From contig NC_133896.1 in NCBI RefSeq assembly GCF_964199755.1, forward strand, positions 97,774,200 through 97,838,199: a stretch of DNA of 64,000 nucleotides, written 5' to 3'. Source of the stretch: Larus michahellis (lineage: Eukaryota; Chordata; Aves; Charadriiformes; Laridae). Made by a program: the position numbers and the translations under genes. Of this stretch, positions 24,800 to 37,905 are shown piece by piece; positions within the stretch are counted from its first letter, which is position 1, and each line of letters begins with the position of its first letter. The notes below the pieces were generated by a model. It did not search any database. It saw only the letters and a program-made list of their open reading frames with translations, and was not told the origin of the DNA.

Positions 24800-26346
24800 G
24801 CATGAGGAAGGACTTTATTTAAATAGCTCTTTTATGGTTGCTGTTATTGCTTCATGATAAGCAATCTATATTATTGAAAGCCACATGAAGTCTAGGCACA
24901 GCAAACCACGCTGACCCAGCTCACATTCATATCTCACTGGTGAGTGAGTTTCCACAGTAAAGCAAACCTATCACAGTGGAAGACACTTCACTGATTTGAA
25001 TCAGCCAAACTTTGCACGCACTTTTCAGGACACACCTCACCAACAAGCATACTTACATTTCCTTCAACTTTGCGTCCAAGCAACATGCTGCAGCCAGGTG
25101 CCACCAGTAGGCTGGGTCAAAATTTCACAAGTGCTACAGAAAAGTTGCACTGGTCATTTCCCACTAGTGCCTGTCAGGCTTACATTGAAACAGTAATCTT
25201 ATTATGCGGTTGTAGGTATTGAGCCAGAGCATAAGAGAAAAGAAAGAGCAAGCGTGTTTAACAGCTCCTTTCTGCATACCCAACCACAGGGTTCCCTTCT
25301 CTCAGGGACAACAAAGCTCAGCATCACACTCTGGACACCACAGGGTCACAGGCAAACTGGAGCTTCTCCACAATTTGCAGATAATCCATTCTTGAATTCC
25401 CTTGGTAGAAGACAGCAGAACCCAGACCAGCAGAAGACACTACTCTGAGTTCCAGCACAGCATCTGTGTCAAGCAAGTGAAAAACCACCCTATTAAGCTA
25501 TCACCGGTACTTCTAAAAAGCCTCTGCAGTTTCTTTTCTCCTACAGACCCAGCCTGCCTCAGATGCAGGCTGTTCCCTCAGATGCAGGCTGTTCCATCAA
25601 ATGCCCAGCCACAGGTGGGCAAAATAATGAAGCCCCTCATTAATTCTTTCTGGATAGTCTTTCCCTGTGGTCTGTGTACACTGTCACATTGTGACTAATT
25701 GCAGACTGTAAAATAATGCACATATGCTATGCAATATTTGAGCTTTTCTTTACTTCTTCTGATGGCTTCATTTTCAAGCCTTTAATAATGTGGATTTAAC
25801 ATAGAATTTTCTTTGCCTTTTTTTTCTATCTTCTTGATGTAATATGTTTACACTAATGGTACAAAGTGAGTAAGAAGTAGGTGAAGCTTCTTGTGAGAAA
25901 CCATTAGTTCTAACTTTCCATTGCCAAAACAAACTGAGATCAGTAAGTTTCAAGTCTTCCTTTGCCACACATGCTTACTTGCACGACAGCAAATCTGTGA
26001 CCACAGGTTCTTTATTTTTCACTCAGTGTTTCTGTCCATCAAAGAATTATGAAAAATCCACCCACATCTTCTCAGCATGTGAGCTCCCCAGTGAACTCTG
26101 TTCTACCTATCTCGAGCTAGCACTACCTTGCTAGGTAAGTACCTCTTAAATCTCCAGCATGTTTACTTGCATAATAGCACTTTTAATATGCATGTGATTA
26201 TCGTTAGAAAGCTACATGCAATTACCTGCTCAACAGCAAACAGGAAGTCTGAAATCTGGAACAAGGCTGATCTTAGGTTATGCTACAGACAGTGTGGCAC
26301 CTTAATCCATAGACCCTTTTCTTTCATGCAGCATGACTAATGGAAG
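24800..26346. other. Intergenic, nothing assigned
   Basis: No exon or recognisable element. A short local tandem (CAGATGCAGGCTGTTCC, twice) lies near 25558-25592. Confidence 0.4.
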
Positions 26347-26439
26347 TGTCATGGTTTGGGCCAGACTGGCCACTGAAATGAACGACAGATGCCTTCCCCC
26401 ACCTCTGCTTCCACAGGAGAGGTCCCTCAAACCAGGACA
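26347..26439 (-). mobile_element. 93-bp internally deleted ERV LTR with intact ends and target duplication
   Basis: Begins TGTCATGGTTTGGGCCAGAC and ends CCTCAAACCAGGACA, the two termini of the LTR at 29913-30658 in the same orientation, but lacks about 650 bases of its middle. It is flanked by a perfect 5-base duplication GGAAG (26342-26346 and 26440-26444). Confidence 0.85.
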
Positions 26440-26444
26440 GGAAG

Positions 26445-29400
26445 TCACAGGAGTGACTTCAGGACCTTCTGCTAAGTGGAATTTGTCACTTTGGAAAGGG
26501 ATTAGATAAAAAGGAAAGGCAAAAAAGCTTTAATCTAGAAAGGAGCCCCCTGAAACATGAGTAGGAGGAAAAGCCTTTTACTCTGACCAAACTACACTGT
26601 GTTTTTTCACAAGTAGGCTTTATGCAAGTACTGTGCAGAAGCACAGGTGGGTGCTTGTAGGTGGGACTGATACAGTTAGCTCTTAAGAATGTGTGACAGT
26701 TCCCATTTTAAGAGCCTGTTTTCTACAGTTTATAACATTCCTAAATGTTGTGAGTTTGGGCTGGAACTATCTGTGGTAAATGTCTGCCTCAGCCTGATAT
26801 TTGATTTTTTTTCCTTTACATTTTAGCTAAGATTGATAATTCAATAACATTTTACTCATACCAGAAAGTGTGGACATCTTTCATTTGAAAACCTGTAGCA
26901 GTGACATATCTTAGATCAGGCAGTTAATGTTTGTCAGTGTTTGCCTTTCTGTTAATGATATGCTGTACTAAATAAAAAGCTCAACCAAAATTAATCAAGG
27001 AACAAGACTTCATAAATGTACAATTCATATATGCACTGCACTGCTCACTGAAGCTTTCTTCCCAAAGGAACATGCGTGAGTTCCAGAGAATGAAAGAACA
27101 GATATAGTTCTGTTGCTGTAACAGTGTTGCTGTGTTGCTATAACACTTTGTATGCAAAAACGTGTGTGTAAGAGTCTTCGCAAGAGCAATTATATCATTC
27201 TGAAACAGAAGGATTTCTAAAGACAGGAAGGTATCTGTGTAAATTCAAGTTCAAACTAATTCTAAGCCTGTAAGTAGGAACAAAATAAAAACAAAAGGCT
27301 AGGCCTGCCATTTCAGAAAAAGGGCATGGAATGAGAGCGACATAGCTGTACAGAGAAGAACACTTGTTGCGTTTCCTAAATCAGAGGGATTTAGGATTGC
27401 TAGATTTGCCATGACAGAAAAACACAATGAGCCCCTAGGGTTCAGAGGAAAAGTCCAGCAGAAGAAACCTATAACCATGACCATCAATCCAATTCCCAAA
27501 TACTGCTGAAGAGCAGCAAGGAAACTGAGGAAGAGTGACAAACAAGTATTCCAGCATTCCCACTTTAGTCTCTATGCCCCATGCTATGTAGTAGAAAGAA
27601 CTTGCTTTAGAAACTTGCCTGAAGAGACTGTTTCTTTGTATGTCGCGTTACCCTGAAAGACAAGACTGTGTACCAGAGAGATCACAAGGGTGAAGCACTG
27701 GGAAAACAAAGCCTAACTTTTGGCTGCCCTGCGTGGATCAGTGGGGGGGTGTCTGTGGCACCCAGATCCTTGGGTTCCATTCACAGAAGGAATCCACGTG
27801 GAGACACTTTTCTCAGAAAGTGGGCCAAAACCAGCAGAGCCAATCACTGAAGCAGAAAGTCATGCACCAGCCTTTCCGCTTTTTGGTTCTAGCCACGTCA
27901 ACACCATTACCAGAGGCAACTACTTCTAGCTACCCTCATACTCCAGCCTGTCAGCACAGAGCTAGCCACTGATAGGGAAGAGCAATGCACAGGTTCAGTA
28001 CTGGAATTACCTGTGTCCAAAGTAGAAAAGGCTCCGTTTTATTAAGTATTTAGTATCTCCCTCGGTGTCTGGGAGGCTTCAAATCTGTCAGTGAGTGAGC
28101 CCCTCCAGAAGGGAGAAATTGTAAGGATGCTTTCTACAGAGAAATTCTACAGTTCCTTCTTCTGGGACATAAATAAATCAAACTATTTTTGGGAAACAAG
28201 CAGATGCTAGAGATAGGTTTCTTTCCATTTTTATTCTGTCCTGTATCACCAAAACACATGAAGCTGCAACCAGTGTTGGGAATTTCCCCAGAAACCATAA
28301 TATGGCTGTGTTGGATAAAAACCTCTTTGTTTTGGTTTTTGGTTTTTTTTTTGCCCAGCATGTTCACATGCCCTGACATAACAAGCTTTTCTCTTAAGAG
28401 CAGGAAAATGACCACGTAGATGACTAAATACAGCAAGAGGCAGAGGCTGAGACAAACCTGTTACAGTCTGATTTTGAAGGTCTTGATATTCCCTATCCCA
28501 TCAACATTTCTCATGCTTTTTCTCTCACAGCCACTCTCTTGTCAACAATATAGCTAGAGAACACAGGCACATGCCAGATTTCTACCTGAAACAGTCAGTA
28601 ATACTGACTGTTAGTTGAAAAAGGCTTCTGCACAGACACATTCATGTATTATGAACTATTTTGAAGCAAAGTTAAACCTACTAAGAGGTACCACCTAGGT
28701 ACGCAGGTTTATCTGCGTGTGCCTGTGTGGGCAGTACAATTTCTAAGCAGTCTAAATCCTACAAAGAGTGGTGTGTAAATCATCCACCAGAGCAAAGAGA
28801 ATGTTTTCCTTTTGTACTGAGAAGAAGCACAATAAGCGCTTCACAGGACTAAATCGGGGTTGCTATTAGTTCTTTGTGGTAATGTAACTGCATAACTGAA
28901 AGCCACAAAGAATTCTGTAGCAGAAAGCTACACTGGCTTGAATATACATATTTTAAATCAACATGAAGCTCAGGTTCACACAGTGAAAGTGATCCTGCTG
29001 CACCTGAAAGGTGCTTCATTATTATAAATACTTTTTTTTTTTTTTCCAGCAGAACAACCTGTGAGTTCACATGCAGTCACACAGAGGATGCTCACCTGGC
29101 ACTGCTCAGGCATGAGAGGAGCCATTCCCTGCTCACAAGAGAATTTTATACTTCCAGATCTGCTTAGGCCTCTCCGAGAAGTTCCTGGCTAAGAATACTC
29201 TGGGCAAAGAGCATACTGTAGATTTGGTGGATATCATTCCTCAGTGTCCTGACTCATGGGACTGTCGGCCTCATCATGATTTCTGATGCTATCAGAGAAA
29301 TACCTTATGTCAGCAACATCCTCTGAGTACCTGCTGTATTTGATTTCTGCCAGTAACCTTGTTTTATCTTTTATGTTTGTTCTGTTCACTATTTACAGTT

Positions 29401-29912
29401 TTCTCCAAATTGATTAGATGCTGTCTAGACAAACTGTAAGAGAAATAAAGAGCAGACTTTGCCTGAGAGGTCCAGAAATTGCCTTCACTTTTCTCCCACC
29501 AAAAATGTCCAGTCAACAAGCTTCAAGACTGAAGTTAACACAAACAGTTTTACCTAGGAAATAGCAAAGATCTAACTACAGCCTCCAATGCATCACTACT
29601 ACTCTTACTCATTATTACTTGCCAGCTTGTCCCAGAGGATGACACACAAGCCCACTCACATCATCTTAATGTGCAGGATGCCCTCAGAGATAAACTTTCT
29701 GCAGATCAAGGCTTTTATAAGTCAGAAGTTATCTTTAATCTTAGTATTTTAGAAGATAGGGAGCAAAGGACAAAAGTATAATATATCCTGTGAAGCCTGG
29801 GAATAACTCCTAAGTCACAGAAGGGCCAGTAGCAACTGAAAAAATACAGCGTTCTTCCCTGCACAACTTTTCACTTATGCAAGCATCCAGTGGACAAATA
29901 AGCCTGATACAT
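26445..29912. other. Intergenic, nothing assigned
   Basis: No recognisable exon or element. An 80-codon hydrophobic minus frame at 27299-27541 has no supporting splice or domain evidence. Confidence 0.4.
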
Positions 29913-30658
29913 TGTCGTGATTTGGGCCAGACTGGCCACTGAAACAAATGACAGATGCTCTCCCCTACCTCTTCTGTAAGGGGGAGGAGGAAGAGAAAGA
30001 CACTTATGAGTTTAGAAAACACTAAACTACTTTCATTAAATACTAATAATAAAATAAAAAGAAAATGACGAAATATATATAATATATACAAAACCGTATC
30101 AAGCTCCAGGATGACAATCACATTACTGACAGGCACTGTGAAAAGTCCCAGACTGGACTCAGTGATGGACAGGGACTGGATTCTGGATCTGGGTTCAGGA
30201 ATGCATGTATCAGGATCAAAGGCAGATGAACAGACAGCGTCTTCCTTGAATGCTGTCCACTGAGGGAAGAGAGCTGACCCTTTGATCCCTCCACTTTTAT
30301 ACTGAGCATGATGCAGATGGCACGGAATACCTCTGTTGGTCAGTTTTGGGTCACCTGTCCTGTCCGCTCCTCCCCACAGGTGCGACCCCTCTATGCTCTT
30401 CCACTTCTGACCCTCCGACAGGGCAAATTACAAAGTTAGCTGACTGTGGTTGTTATAGTAATAAGTATAAGCAAGAGCCTCTCTGCGTACCATTCCTTGG
30501 CATAAATTAGAAACAATCAGGTCTTTTCTCTCTGGGAGCGAACAGTATCGGAACAATATGTTGTTAATTTCAGAGAGTTCAGTTAGTTAGAAGAGACTTA
30601 GTTGGAAAGTAAAGTTACTGAACAGAAACTTGGTTCTGTTTTACCTCAAACCAGGACA
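29913..30658 (-). mobile_element. Solo ERV LTR, minus orientation
   Basis: Read on the minus strand it starts TGTCCTGGTTTGAGGTAAAA and ends near GGCCCAAATCACGACA, a common bird LTR. The flanks TACAT (29908-29912) and TACCT (30659-30663) match at 4 of 5 bases, as expected for an aged target duplication. No internal retroviral sequence adjoins it. Confidence 0.8.
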
Positions 30659-30939
30659 TACCTGCTCAAAGCTCCCCCAGGCTCATATGTGGTTTTGCCT
30701 CTGATTACGCTAAATTTTCCAGAGATAGATAGTATGAACTAAAACAGGCATATGGAACAGGGTTGGTACAGGTTCCCAAACCTGAGAAGAGTCTGCCAGG
30801 TGTCCATCATCTCTACATCACTCCTTATGTTCTCTCCAAGTACCTGGGAGGCTTCTTCGGACATGGGCTCAGAACTTCACTCCTGCTAATGCCCGAGTAC
30901 CCCTTCATCAACAAAAGCATCAACGGAAATGTAAAGAGA

Positions 30940-31300
30940 TGTACATTGTTATCACTTTGCAGAAGGGCTGGGGAGGGACTGTATAATTTTAGCATTTTCA
31001 GTACTAAAGGAAGAATACATTTCTTCCACTAGCTCAGAATAAGAAAACACTCTCTGATATGAAATACAGACAAGAGGAGGCTCCTACCTCGTCTGGGCTC
31101 TGCTGTGGGGGTTTTCAGCCACAGATCAGCCCCTTAAGGAGAGGCAAGGCAAAGAAGGTACAGGAAGCCCAGCTCTGCAAAAAGGCAGGGAGTGGAAGCT
31201 CTCCAGCTTCAAGGACCCAATCCACCAGAACAATGGTAAGTCATGGCACAGCAGCAGAGAGAGCAATTATTCTGGTTGAAGACTTACTGGCACAATAGGA
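30940..31300 (+). pseudogene. CD200R leader/promoter block C (relic)
   Basis: Aligns by eye with 47.53-47.88 kb. Shared patches are GAAGAATA..TTTCT, CTCTGATATGAAA, GGCTCTGCTGTGG, AGGAAGCCCAGCTCTG, GGAAGCTCTCCAGCTTC and TTCTGGTTGAAGACTTACTGGCA. Homology fades before the leader coding part, so no signal peptide is encoded. It is a truncated duplicate of a CD200R first-exon region. Confidence 0.45.
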
Positions 31301-34300
31301 ATCTGGCACAAGCCAGATTGTATGGAAGACCCATCTGAGACAGAAACAAGAGTGGGCTTGAATACTGAGTGCAAAAAGTGCACGTGCTTTGTGTGAGGAG
31401 ACCAGAAGTGCGATGGGTGGGTCAGACCGTTCTTTGGAACACAGCCCTGTTACACACCAGGCCCAGGGTTCTGTGCCAAGGCTTTCTTTCTAACTTTGTC
31501 ATGTTCTTAACCAGACACTGAGATCACATCAGAGACCAGGTCAGAATCCTAGGTGTTCAAGCGAGGTATGGGAAACAGAAGTTGTGGAGGCCAGTTGAGG
31601 AAGAATCACACTGCTTCCTCAAATGGTATGTAGGCCAAATGTCTATCCCAACTGACCAGGGAATAAGTGCTGCATTAACCCAATGTATCAGTAGCAGTCA
31701 CAAGGCAGAACTACGCTTCCAAAGATAAACATGCTTTAGGATAATTGGATGATATGGCAGAAAGAGCAGGCCAGAGACACGGGTCCTCTGGAATTCAACC
31801 ATCCTCATGCTGCCATTAGGACAACAGACTTTAAGGAGGAGAAGAAACTTACGAGAACTAAGTATCAAACTTACAAAGCTTACAGTCTCTTATGACATAA
31901 ACATTAAGCTTACGAAAACTAAATATTAAATAAATATCATTAAGGACCCAAAGTATACACACAGTTTTTCTGTAAGTGCTTAAAAAGTAGTTCTAGGGAC
32001 TGCACACCTTTATAATGTCCCTTCTGCTCAGTGCTGAAAATATTACAAGTTTTTCTGAACATGATATTTAAAGGCAAATAAATAGTGTCACCACTCATTG
32101 ATGATTTCTACTCACAGCACAATTGTATGGGAACTTTAACATCTCATTGAAACATTTAATTCTAAAACCAGATGGAAACTTTTCTCCTATTATTATCAGT
32201 GATTTTGCTACTTTTTTGCTGTAGAATTAAAAAGACACGCTAAAGAAATCATGAAATAAGAATGCAGTTGAGATCATTGTCTCTTATCCCATTATTAGTG
32301 AAGATTTTAGCACCATTAAAAAATATTTTTATAGCGCCCAGTTTAACAAGGCAGACATAAGGCTATGAGGTATCCATCATGGTTTCTCTCTTATCTCAGT
32401 AATGAGACTGAAAACCTAATAACACTACCGGAGTCAGAGTTTGTTTCTATTTACAAGAGAGTAAAAGGGCAGAATTTCCACTACAGAAATATTTGTAATA
32501 ACAAGGAGTTAATAACAAATTGAGTATTCTTGCCAGTATAATTCAGGATGACATTTACATGGCTAATAACAGTCTAATAAGTTAAAAAAAAAAATCATCT
32601 TCCCCCACCTATGCCAGTCTAAGACTTAAGCTGAACTAAAGCAAGGGCTCTGCTTTATTAATCTTCCATCTAGTACAAGGTAGAAACTCCACGCAGGCTG
32701 TGGATGGAATAGCAACAGTCTGGGGCTGAGGAATACCTATGTGTCGGGTGCAATGACTATCAGGGGTAAGACTAAAGTTACTCTATCACCACTCTTCCAT
32801 CAAGGAAAAGCAAGGTTAGAAGGCTTCCTCTTCCTGCAGGACAGTCCAGGGGACAGTAGCCCAGTCTAGACCATCAGACAAGTTCGCAGGGATAAGGCTG
32901 GTCTAAGGTCATGCTGGGAAGTCAATCCACAAGTCAAGGTCAGATGAAGGTCAGGGTCCAACACGAGGCAGTGATGATCAGGCATCTCTACAGCCACAAA
33001 ACATGCCTGGAGTCAAGCTGTGAAATCAGTCCAGAGCTAGGCACAGGCAACTCAGAGATCAGCACTCCTACAAGGCAGCTCAAGGAAGAAGCAAGGACCT
33101 ACACCTGGGCTTAAATGGGATTCCTGGGCCTATGGGCAGAAAGCTTAGGTGGAGGTCCAGGTGAGGCCAGTGAGGGACATTAAGGCTTATTAATGCACCC
33201 TGACAGTAGTACCCTAACCCCTATAAAGGGCAAACTAGCTGCACAGGGATGAGTTTTATAAGTCTACCCAGGAATGGGTTTTAGTTGCTGGTTACTAGAG
33301 CTGTTGCATCAAGTCTTACACAGAGTGCAGTCACTCCTGAAGACTGTAATGTAGATACAGAAACAGGGGAGGGACTAGCTACTGTGAGTCATGCATCAGT
33401 GTGGTAGCCACAAAATTGGTTGTTTCTTGTAGGATTGCAAAAGAGGCTGCATGTCACTTGTAGCTACCACTGAGCAGGAGAGCCTTGGTTCAGAGGGCTG
33501 TGCTTAAACTGAACATAATGCCAGGGCTTCATATAGGCTTTGTCAGCATCCAGGGTTTTCTTCACAACCGAAGTTGTTTCTTGCATTCGTTTGTTCATTT
33601 CTAGGATAATAATCAGCCTGGAGAGAGCCCTACTTGTCTCTGTGCAAAAGGAATTAAAAATCGAAGAGTTCTAGTCTGACCAACAGTGCAAAAGGATATC
33701 CTGGTTGGGACGATCTCAGTGATGGCGGACTGCCCAGTGCCCAGTCTTCAGGATACGATTGCAAATGTTCACAATGCAGCTAGTGTAACTATGCAAAAAT
33801 AAGTAGTGCCTGCCTAATCTTCACTTATTGCTATCTCTACTTCCATCAGTAAGCTGGTTGGCCCTTGTTTATTTTCACTGCTTGTGGTATTTCCGTTCAT
33901 GCATATGAACCTTTTCCCATTAAGTAATTTGCTTAACATCTATGCATCAGCACGTTATCTTTCATTGCATCAAATAGAGCGTATTCATTTCACGTATTGC
34001 CTGACAGTGTCTTCAAAATGCAGCACATTATGAGACAGGGCAAGCACAAGCAACTCTCTAAAATGGTGAGTGTCAGCTTTTGCAGGTGAGTGGCACATTC
34101 CATCAGGAAAAATATTTCGTTATGGAACTCCTTCCTATATAAACCATGTCACAGTAAAGCTGTGCCTGTTTTCTGTAGAGCAGGCCCATTCATATACACT
34201 GCATTGAGAGGCAAATACAAACTCAACCCTTTATTTGAAAACAATGAGTTAAATCACAGCTATCAAGTACATCTGAGGCAATGTTCCTCATAGCAAACTC

Positions 34301-36340
34301 AGTTCTGCTTATTTCAGGTTTTATGTCATGGGGTTCAAGCAGCAATTCTTACGATGCTTACATTCTTAAATCTTTAGATTTAATGAGAAAATACCATTAA
34401 GTTGTTTTTTCTCATTTTTTCTATTCTCAAATGTGCAAAAGAATGAACTTATCTTTCTTAGACAAAGAAGAGTCTTTACAGGAGTCTAAATGCAGGTGAA
34501 TATATGGATAAAAAAATTCTAATAAACCCTTTTGATTTAAATATTTTAAAATAAACCTACATATAATGATGACAAATTATTATGCCATACCTGTTCAAGC
34601 AATTACATTAGGTATAAATCATGCAGTAGTACGTGATTTCTCCTAAAGTTTCACAGAAATTAGACCTTCAAAAATACTTTAAAAAAACCCCACAAATCCC
34701 GCTCTGTTGAACAACTAAAATATTTTGCTTTGGGTTGAACATAGTATTTCATTCCATCCTAAAATGTATTTCTGAAAGAAGGAAGCATCGTCTGGTTTGA
34801 CCACAAGGTGGAGATGAAAGGGCAGCTAGAGTGGTGTTTTTTTAATCTTCTACGGAAGTCACCCACAAGTCAAATGCCCATTAATGCAACTGTCTAGTTT
34901 TATCCACTGGGCAATGAGAAAAATAATGACTATCAGACACCATGTTTTCAAACAGCTGTGAAAGAGACTAAAAACCGTTCTGGTTCACTGTGAATTCTAG
35001 CAAAACCTGTGGGACAGACTGGAGAAAAAGGGACAGTTTTCTCCTCTAGAAGCAATATAACACCCATCTCTTAGATCCTACTGCTAGAAGAGCTGAAAAA
35101 GGGGGGTGGTAAGTAGAGGCAATGGGAGAAACAAACATAGATGTTCCTTGTAAAGTCTTTTCTGGTCTTTCAATATTTCTGATGAAACATGACTTCATGA
35201 CATGTTTATCAGCAGAGAAACCCTACCAGGGAGAAAATGTGGCTGGTAACTTTGAGAAAGTATTGTTCTCGCAGATGGTACTGATGGACAACTCTATCAG
35301 GTACAAAGTCCATGCTGAATGTGGATAGCAATGCAAGAAATCTTAGTTACTTCAGCTGTCTGAAGGACAGTTATTTTTAAGGTGGTCACATGATTTGAGT
35401 TCTCAGATCATTAATTTTACTCATCAAGACAGTATCTGTGAAAAGATTTGGGGTATCTGTAAGGTGCAGAGCGTGGGCCGAACTCCACAGTGTAAAACGT
35501 TTGCCATTGCCTTTTCTCTTTGTTCTGGTCCTTCTGGACTTAGATTTAGATGTTTGATTCTCACTGAAATCAAACATTAATATGTGCCAAAAAGCCTCTG
35601 TAATTTCAAGGCAATAACTGTATATGCCATTTCATATTCAGTCGTGTTATCTTCTAGATGGTATTACTGAACCGAGTCTTGGCAGAGAGAAGTTGGGAAA
35701 CTTCAGCTGGTCTACATAATGACTTAAACAATACATGTATCCCAGCCTACCTTGAAAGCAAGCAGAATATTTAATCACAGAAGATTTAATCTGAAGTTGT
35801 ACTCAGTTTAGGCAGTTATTTGGATCACAACAATCTATTGACAAAGTGACTTTAGAAGAAGAAAAGCTGCCGTACTCCTGCTGCACATTCACTGACAACA
35901 GTGACAAACTCATTAGTAAGCTGCTGTTGGTATTTATAGCTTATCAGGGTAAACAGTTGCTCTTTACAGAGCTCAAATTGTAAGCTGCCATCATAATCAA
36001 AGGGCACAAGGTTCAGGAAGCCATCCCAAAGTGGGAAGCTTAGAATGCTCTGCTCAATACCACCCTTTTGTCTCATCAAAATTCAAGTTGCAGTATTTCC
36101 TGGATTTTAGTGCTGCTTTATTCTACTTTCAGCATTTTCATCCCAAAGAGCAGCTACAGCAGTTTCTAAAGAAAGAACAGAGCAGTATGAGGCAACATGT
36201 CATTGCTAGTCCCCAAATTACACTTTTTGAGCTTCTGATTTACTGCCTCTTTCTTATTCCTGTTGAGACAAGCTTGCCAAGCACTGGAGTGATGCAAATT
36301 TCAAATGTCATCACTTGTATTCACCAATATCTAGTTTAGA
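31301..36340. other. Intergenic, no gene recognised
   Basis: Mostly AT-rich. A GGTCAG/AAGTCA-rich stretch at about 32880-33110 looks like an old degenerate minisatellite or LTR piece. No exon-like structure seen. Confidence 0.4.
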
Positions 36341-37905
36341 AATCACACAGAATCACAGAATGGTAGGGGTTGGAAGGGACCTTCAGAGATCATCTAGTCC
36401 AACTCCCCTGCCAAAGCAGGTTCACCTAGAGCAGGTCGGACAGGAAGGCATCCGGCTGGGTTTTGAATACCTCCAGAGCAGGAGACTCCACAACCTCTCT
36501 GGGCAGCCTGTTGCAATGCTCTGTCACCCTCAAAGTAAAGAAGTTTTTCCTCATGTTCAGCCAGAATATCCTGTGTTCCAGTCTGTGCCCATTGCCCCTT
36601 GTCCTGTCAGTGGGCACCACTGAAAAAAGTCTGGCCCCATCCTCTTGGTACCGTCCCTTTAGATATTTATAAGCATTGATGAGATCCCCTCTCAGCCTTC
36701 TCTTCTCCAGACTAAAGAGACTCAGGTCTCAGTCTTTCCTCATGAGAGAGATGCTCCATTCCCTTGATCATCTTTATAGCCCTCTGCTGGACTCTCTCCA
36801 GTGGTTCCTTGTCTTTCTTGAACTGGGGAGCCCACAACTGGACACAGTACTCCAGATGTGGCCTCACCAGGACAGAGTAGAGGGGGAGGATGACCTCCCT
36901 CGACCTGCTGGCCACGCAATTTTTAATGCACCCCAGGAGACCATTGGCCTTCTTGACCTCGAGGGCTCATTGCTGGCTTTTGGTCATCCTGTTGTCCACC
37001 AGGACTCATAGATCCTTCTCTGCAGAGCTGCTTTCCAGCAGGTCAACCCCTAACCTGTACTGGTGCATGGGGTTATTCCTCCCTAGGTGCAGGACACTAC
37101 ACTTACCCTTGTTGAACTTCATTAGGTTCCTCTCTGCCCAACTCTCTAGCCTGTCGAGGTCTCACTGAATGGTAGCACAGCCTTCTAGTGTGTCAGCCAC
37201 TCCTCCCAGTTTTGTTTCATCAGCAAATTCAGACCCACACCCAGGTTATTGATGAATATGTTGAATAAGACTGGACCCAGTACTGACCCCTGGGGAACAC
37301 TGCTAGTTACAGGCCTCCAAGTAGACTCTGTGTTGCTGATCACAACCCTCTGGAGTTTTAAATCCACCTCAACCCATGCTTCCTAAGCTTACCTATGAGC
37401 ATGTTATGGGAGACAGTGTCAAAAGCCTTGCTGAAGTCGAGGTAGACAACGTCCACTGCTCTCCCTCATCTACCCAGCCAGTCATGCCACCATCGAAGGC
37501 TATCAGATTGGTCAAGCATGATTTCCCCTTGGTGAATCCATGTTGACCACTCACAATAATCTTCTTGTCCTCTACATGCTTAGAGATGACATCCATAATG
37601 AGCCGTTCCACCACCTTTCCAGGGATGGAGGTGAGGCTGACTGGCCTGTTGTTTCCCGGGTCCTCCTTCTTGCCCTTTTTGAAGACTGGAATGACATCGG
37701 CTTTCCTCCAGTCCTCAGACACCTCTCCTCTTTCCCATGACCCTTCAAAGATGATGGAGAGTGGCTTCACAATAACATCTGCCACCTCTCTCAGCACTTC
37801 TGGATGCATCCCATCAGGGCCCATGGATTCGTGGGTGTCAAGTTTGCCTAAATGATCTTTAACCCAATCATCCTCGACCAAGGAAAAGTCTTCCTTTCTG
37901 ACCTG
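36341..37905 (-). mobile_element. CR1 LINE, 5'-truncated, minus strand, reverse transcriptase remnants
   Basis: The 3' end is marked by the typical CR1 tail (plus strand: AATCACAGAATGGTAGGGGT). Minus-strand frames cover RT text in order: MGPDGMHPEVLREVADVIVK, VIPVFKKGKKEDPGNNRPVS and VSGQHGFTKGKSCLTNLIAF at 37.4-37.9 kb, then SVPQGSVLGPVLFNIFIN, with [15 protein letters not shown] near the 3' end. Frameshifts and stops break it. The catalytic FADD position reads FADE in a shifted frame, so the element is dead. Confidence 0.95.

Noticed and set aside
26441-26460. Hairpin GAAGTCAC-AGGA-GTGACTTC beside the mini-LTR
   Set aside because: A short 8-base stem overlapping the target duplication; likely coincidence.
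27299-27541. 80-codon hydrophobic minus-strand frame resembling a membrane protein
   Set aside because: No partner exons, no similarity to CD200R TM exons in this window, and no promoter context.
37393-37881. 162-codon minus-strand frame as an independent gene
   Set aside because: It is the reverse transcriptase portion of a CR1 LINE, with frameshifts on both sides.
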